DNA of 64,000 bases, from contig NZ_CABPSP010000011.1 in the NCBI RefSeq assembly GCF_902459765.1, positions 62,001 to 126,000 on the forward strand, read 5' to 3'. Source of the stretch: Pandoraea anapnoica. GTDB lineage: Bacteria > Pseudomonadota > Gammaproteobacteria > Burkholderiales > Burkholderiaceae. Below are positions 61,562 through 64,000 of this stretch, one piece after another; position 1 is the first letter of the stretch, and every line of letters starts with the position of its first letter. The notes under the pieces are model-generated. The model saw only the letters and a list, made by a program, of their open reading frames with translations, was not told the origin of the DNA and ran no database searches. The translations under genes and the position numbers were made by a program.

Positions 61562-62518
61562 TCAGCCCTGCAACTGCGTGATCAGCGGATGCAGCAGACG
61601 TGCACCGACACGTGCCGTGAGGCCGTCGCGGTCGTACGTCGGGTTGTACTCGGCGATGTCTGCCACGCGCAGCTTGCCCGAACGACGCACCACGCCGATG
61701 AGCGCTTCCACCACTTCGAACGCCACGCCGTGCGCTGCCGGTGCCGACACGCCCGGTGCCTTCTCGCCGGGGAGCACGTCCATGTCGATGGTCAGATAAA
61801 CGTGGCTCACCTTCGCCAGCTTCTTCTCCAACTGTTCGCACATTTCCGGTAGACGATGCGCAAGCATCGTCGAGTCGAGCCAGTAGTCGACATTCAGCGC
61901 GGTGGCGCGCTCGAACAGCGCGTCGGTGTTGCTGTAACGGCTCACACCGAGGCACGCGTAATGGAACGGCGCCTGACGGCCCGCCAGCAACTGCGAGATC
62001 TGCCAGAACGGCGTGCCGGAGCTGGCCGTGGGCTGGGCGCGCAGATCGAAGTGGGCGTCGAAGTTGAGAATCAGAATCGGCTCGTCGCGAAGACGGTCAC
62101 CGTAGTGTTCCGCCACGCCCAGGAACGTGCCATAAGCGATCTCGTGTCCGCCGCCCAGCACCACCGGACGCGCTCCCGCCGCCAATACTTCCGCTACACG
62201 ATGGCCCAGCGCGGCTTGCGCCGCTTCGAGCCGTTCGTCGGCACACACGATGTTGCCGCCGTCGAACACGGACGGCGTGCCCTGCACGGGCAGGCTCGCC
62301 AGTGCCCGGCGCAGCATGTCCGGACCGGCCACAGCGCCCTGACGTCCATGATTGCGGCGCACGCCTTCGTCGCTGCAAAAGCCCAGTACCACTGCGCCGC
62401 CCGCCACTTCCGATGCTTCGCAAGCATCGTAGTCGCGCAGCACCTGATGCAGACGCAGCGTGTGGCCTGTTTCGCCGGTATCCACACGGCCTTGCCAGAC
62501 CGCTCGATCGATTGTCAT
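61562..62518 (-). CDS. hutG: formimidoylglutamase (arginase/agmatinase family)
   Basis: The 318-aa protein has ureohydrolase manganese motifs: VVLGGGHEIAYGTFLG (about 119-134), NFDAHFDLRAQPTASSGTPFWQI (about 151-173) and LTIDMDVLPGEKAPGVSAP (about 243-261). The SSGTPF stretch after the second motif is typical of HutG rather than arginase. It would hydrolyse N-formimidoyl-L-glutamate to glutamate and formamide in histidine breakdown. No other hut gene is in the window; the amino-acid ABC genes upstream on the same strand may be linked. Confidence 0.82.
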   Translation of the reverse strand: MTIDRAVWQGRVDTGETGHTLRLHQVLRDYDACEASEVAGGAVVLGFCSDEGVRRNHGRQGAVAGPDMLRRALASLPVQGTPSVFDGGNIVCADERLEAAQAALGHRVAEVLAAGARPVVLGGGHEIAYGTFLGVAEHYGDRLRDEPILILNFDAHFDLRAQPTASSGTPFWQISQLLAGRQAPFHYACLGVSRYSNTDALFERATALNVDYWLDSTMLAHRLPEMCEQLEKKLAKVSHVYLTIDMDVLPGEKAPGVSAPAAHGVAFEVVEALIGVVRRSGKLRVADIAEYNPTYDRDGLTARVGARLLHPLITQLQG

Positions 62519-62603
62519 ACGTTTTCCTGCCTTACCTGCTCGTTACCGAATTACTTTGCGTTCTGCGTTGCCTTGCACCGGCGCTGCCGGTGCCGCCAGG
62601 TCG

Positions 62604-63386
62604 TTACGCCGAACGCGAAATGACCGCTTGCAGGAATTCACGCGTACGCGCTTCGCGCGGCGCAGTGAAAATCTGCTCCGGCGAGCCGGCTTCGATGATG
62701 CGGCCCTGATCCATCACGACCACCACGTCGGCGACTTCGCGAGCGAAGCCCATTTCGTGCGTGACGACGAGCATCGTCATCCCGTCGTTCGCGAGCGCTT
62801 TCATGACTTGCAGCACTTCGCCGACCAGTTCCGGATCGAGTGCCGACGTCGGTTCGTCGAACAGCATGACCTGCGGCTGCATGGCGAGCGCGCGGGCAAT
62901 CGCCACGCGCTGCTTCTGGCCACCCGACAGCGTGCCCGGGTAGACGTCCGCCTTCGCGGAGAGACCCACCTTGGTGAGAAGTTCGCGAGCGAGCTTTTCG
63001 GCGTCGGCACTCTTCATGCCGCGCAGCTTGCGCGGTGCGAGCGTCACGTTATCGAGCACCGTCAGATGCGGAAACAGGTTGAACGACTGGAACACCATGC
63101 CCACTTCCGTGCGCAAATGATTGAGTGCGTTCTCGCCCATCATCTTGCCGTGATCTACGAGCTTCTTGCCGACGATCTCGATGGTGCCCTGCTCAGCCGT
63201 TTCAAGACCGTTGCAGCAACGCAGGAAGGTGCTCTTGCCCGAACCGCTCGGGCCAATGACCACGACGACCTGACGCGGCTGCACTTCAAAGTCGATGCCC
63301 TTGAGCACCTGATGGCTGCCGTAAGCCTTGCCCAGCCCTTCGATCTTGAGGATCGGGGCGCCGTTGGTTGTCTTCACTTCGCTCAT
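62604..63386 (-). CDS. polar amino-acid ABC transporter ATP-binding protein (GlnQ/HisP type)
   Basis: The 260-aa ATPase has Walker [10 protein letters not shown] (about 45-53), the Q-loop region [20 protein letters not shown], the signature [15 protein letters not shown] (about 149), Walker [21 protein letters not shown] and the switch histidine in [18 protein letters not shown]. These are GlnQ/HisP features. It powers import of a polar amino acid with the permease gene that overlaps its start (ATGA). Confidence 0.93.
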   Translation of the reverse strand: MSEVKTTNGAPILKIEGLGKAYGSHQVLKGIDFEVQPRQVVVVIGPSGSGKSTFLRCCNGLETAEQGTIEIVGKKLVDHGKMMGENALNHLRTEVGMVFQSFNLFPHLTVLDNVTLAPRKLRGMKSADAEKLARELLTKVGLSAKADVYPGTLSGGQKQRVAIARALAMQPQVMLFDEPTSALDPELVGEVLQVMKALANDGMTMLVVTHEMGFAREVADVVVVMDQGRIIEAGSPEQIFTAPREARTREFLQAVISRSA

Positions 63387-64000
63387 TGCACGGCACCTCC
63401 GGCACGCAGGGACTTCTCGGCGCGCTGCAGCAGCAGCGTGGTGACACCGGTCAGAATCAGATAAACAAAAGCAATCGCCAGATACACTTCCAGCGAGCGA
63501 TACGACACGCTGATGATCTTCTGACCTTCGTGCATCACGTCATGAATCGTGAGCAGCGACACAAGGGCGGAGTTCTTGATCAGCGCGATGAATTCGTTGC
63601 CCAGCGGCGGGATCATGCGCACCACTGCCTGCGGCAGAATCACCGAGCGCATGGCCTGACCGTAAGGCATGCCGAGCGAGCGGGCGGCTTCCATCTGACC
63701 GCGCTCGATCGACTGGATGGCGCCACGCACGATTTCCGAGACATAAGCACCGCTATAGATGCCCAGACCCAGCACGCCGCACACGAACGCCGGCAGCAGA
63801 ATATTGAACTGAGGCAGACCAAAGAACAGGATGAAGAGCTGCACCAGCAGCGGCGTGCCACGAATGAACGTGACGTAAGCGGTACAGATGCCGTAGCGAA
63901 TGCGGTTGGCCGGATTGAGTCGGCCCATACCGACCAGCAAACCCAGGACACAGCCGAGGGCCAGGGCGCAGGCGGTGACTTCGACGGTCACGAGCGCGCC
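63383..64000 (-). CDS. polar amino-acid ABC transporter permease (5' end outside window)
   Basis: The frame is open to the right edge, where the sequence reads [16 protein letters not shown]; normal family starts lie 10-20 residues further upstream, so the first codons are missing. It has four to five hydrophobic segments, the motif [20 protein letters not shown] (about 43-62 of the visible part) and the EAA loop ([39 protein letters not shown]). It overlaps the ATPase gene by 4 bp (ATGA). Confidence 0.92.
   Translation of the reverse strand, partial: GALVTVEVTACALALGCVLGLLVGMGRLNPANRIRYGICTAYVTFIRGTPLLVQLFILFFGLPQFNILLPAFVCGVLGLGIYSGAYVSEIVRGAIQSIERGQMEAARSLGMPYGQAMRSVILPQAVVRMIPPLGNEFIALIKNSALVSLLTIHDVMHEGQKIISVSYRSLEVYLAIAFVYLILTGVTTLLLQRAEKSLRAGGAVQ

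Overview
The window is GC-rich chromosomal DNA of a beta-proteobacterium. The gene set fits the family Burkholderiaceae, and Pandoraea is my best guess: SsuD-type sulfonate genes, a FabV enoyl reductase, pertactin-like autotransporters, an OmpC-type porin, an EmrAB-OprM efflux set and Cfa/DUF72/PdxH neighbours. The genus is inferred from the proteins only; the window has no rRNA. Codon use looks uniform, and I see no transposase, integrase, phage gene or CRISPR array. The gene at the left edge (3' end missing) and the one at the right edge (5' end missing) are cut off.

Region 1 (1-18555) is a surface/envelope locus. A two-gene leftward operon encodes very large proteins built from beta-sandwich repeats of about 110 residues and ending in an RCC1-like propeller. 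A third repeat protein (789 aa) is divergent. Next come a ToxR/MarT-type membrane regulator translationally coupled to a FidL-like membrane protein, two paralogous type Va autotransporters, and a GT9 glycosyltransferase. Two perfect palindromes sharing the core CTGTCAACGTTGACAG lie in front of the giant-protein genes and of the second autotransporter. They suggest one regulon. The combination resembles the misL-fidL-marT arrangement of Salmonella SPI-3.

Region 2 (18597-30036) is a divergent organosulfur module. Leftward are an acyl-CoA-dehydrogenase-fold flavoprotein, a cysteine-dioxygenase-like cupin (ATGA overlap) and a four-domain rhodanese. Rightward are an SsuD-like monooxygenase, a class II aldolase, a sulfonate-type ABC transporter, a membrane-anchored cytochrome c and a second Tat-exported binding protein. 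The pathway is probably capture of a sulfonate or thiol, C-S cleavage, and handling of the released sulfur and carbonyl product.

Region 3 (30227-43313) is a mixed metabolic and transport segment: an RhtB exporter, DUF3820, an amidase, a ModA-like binding protein, a CitA/ProP-type MFS carrier, LysR, a glycine-zipper protein, an orphan HicB beside a doubly broken hicA, an LldD-type flavoenzyme, Lrp, a porin, an amino-acid permease and TetR.

Region 4 (43416-64000) holds an EmrA-EmrB-OprM efflux operon under the divergent TetR, two identical tRNA-Arg(ACG) genes each with its own terminator, fadD, the tcdA/asmA divergent pair, pdxH, cfa-DUF72, fabV, a DHA2 MFS pump, a small hypothetical gene, msrA, hutG and a polar amino-acid ABC transporter. 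Positions and starts were read by eye; family names rest on motif recognition, not database searches.
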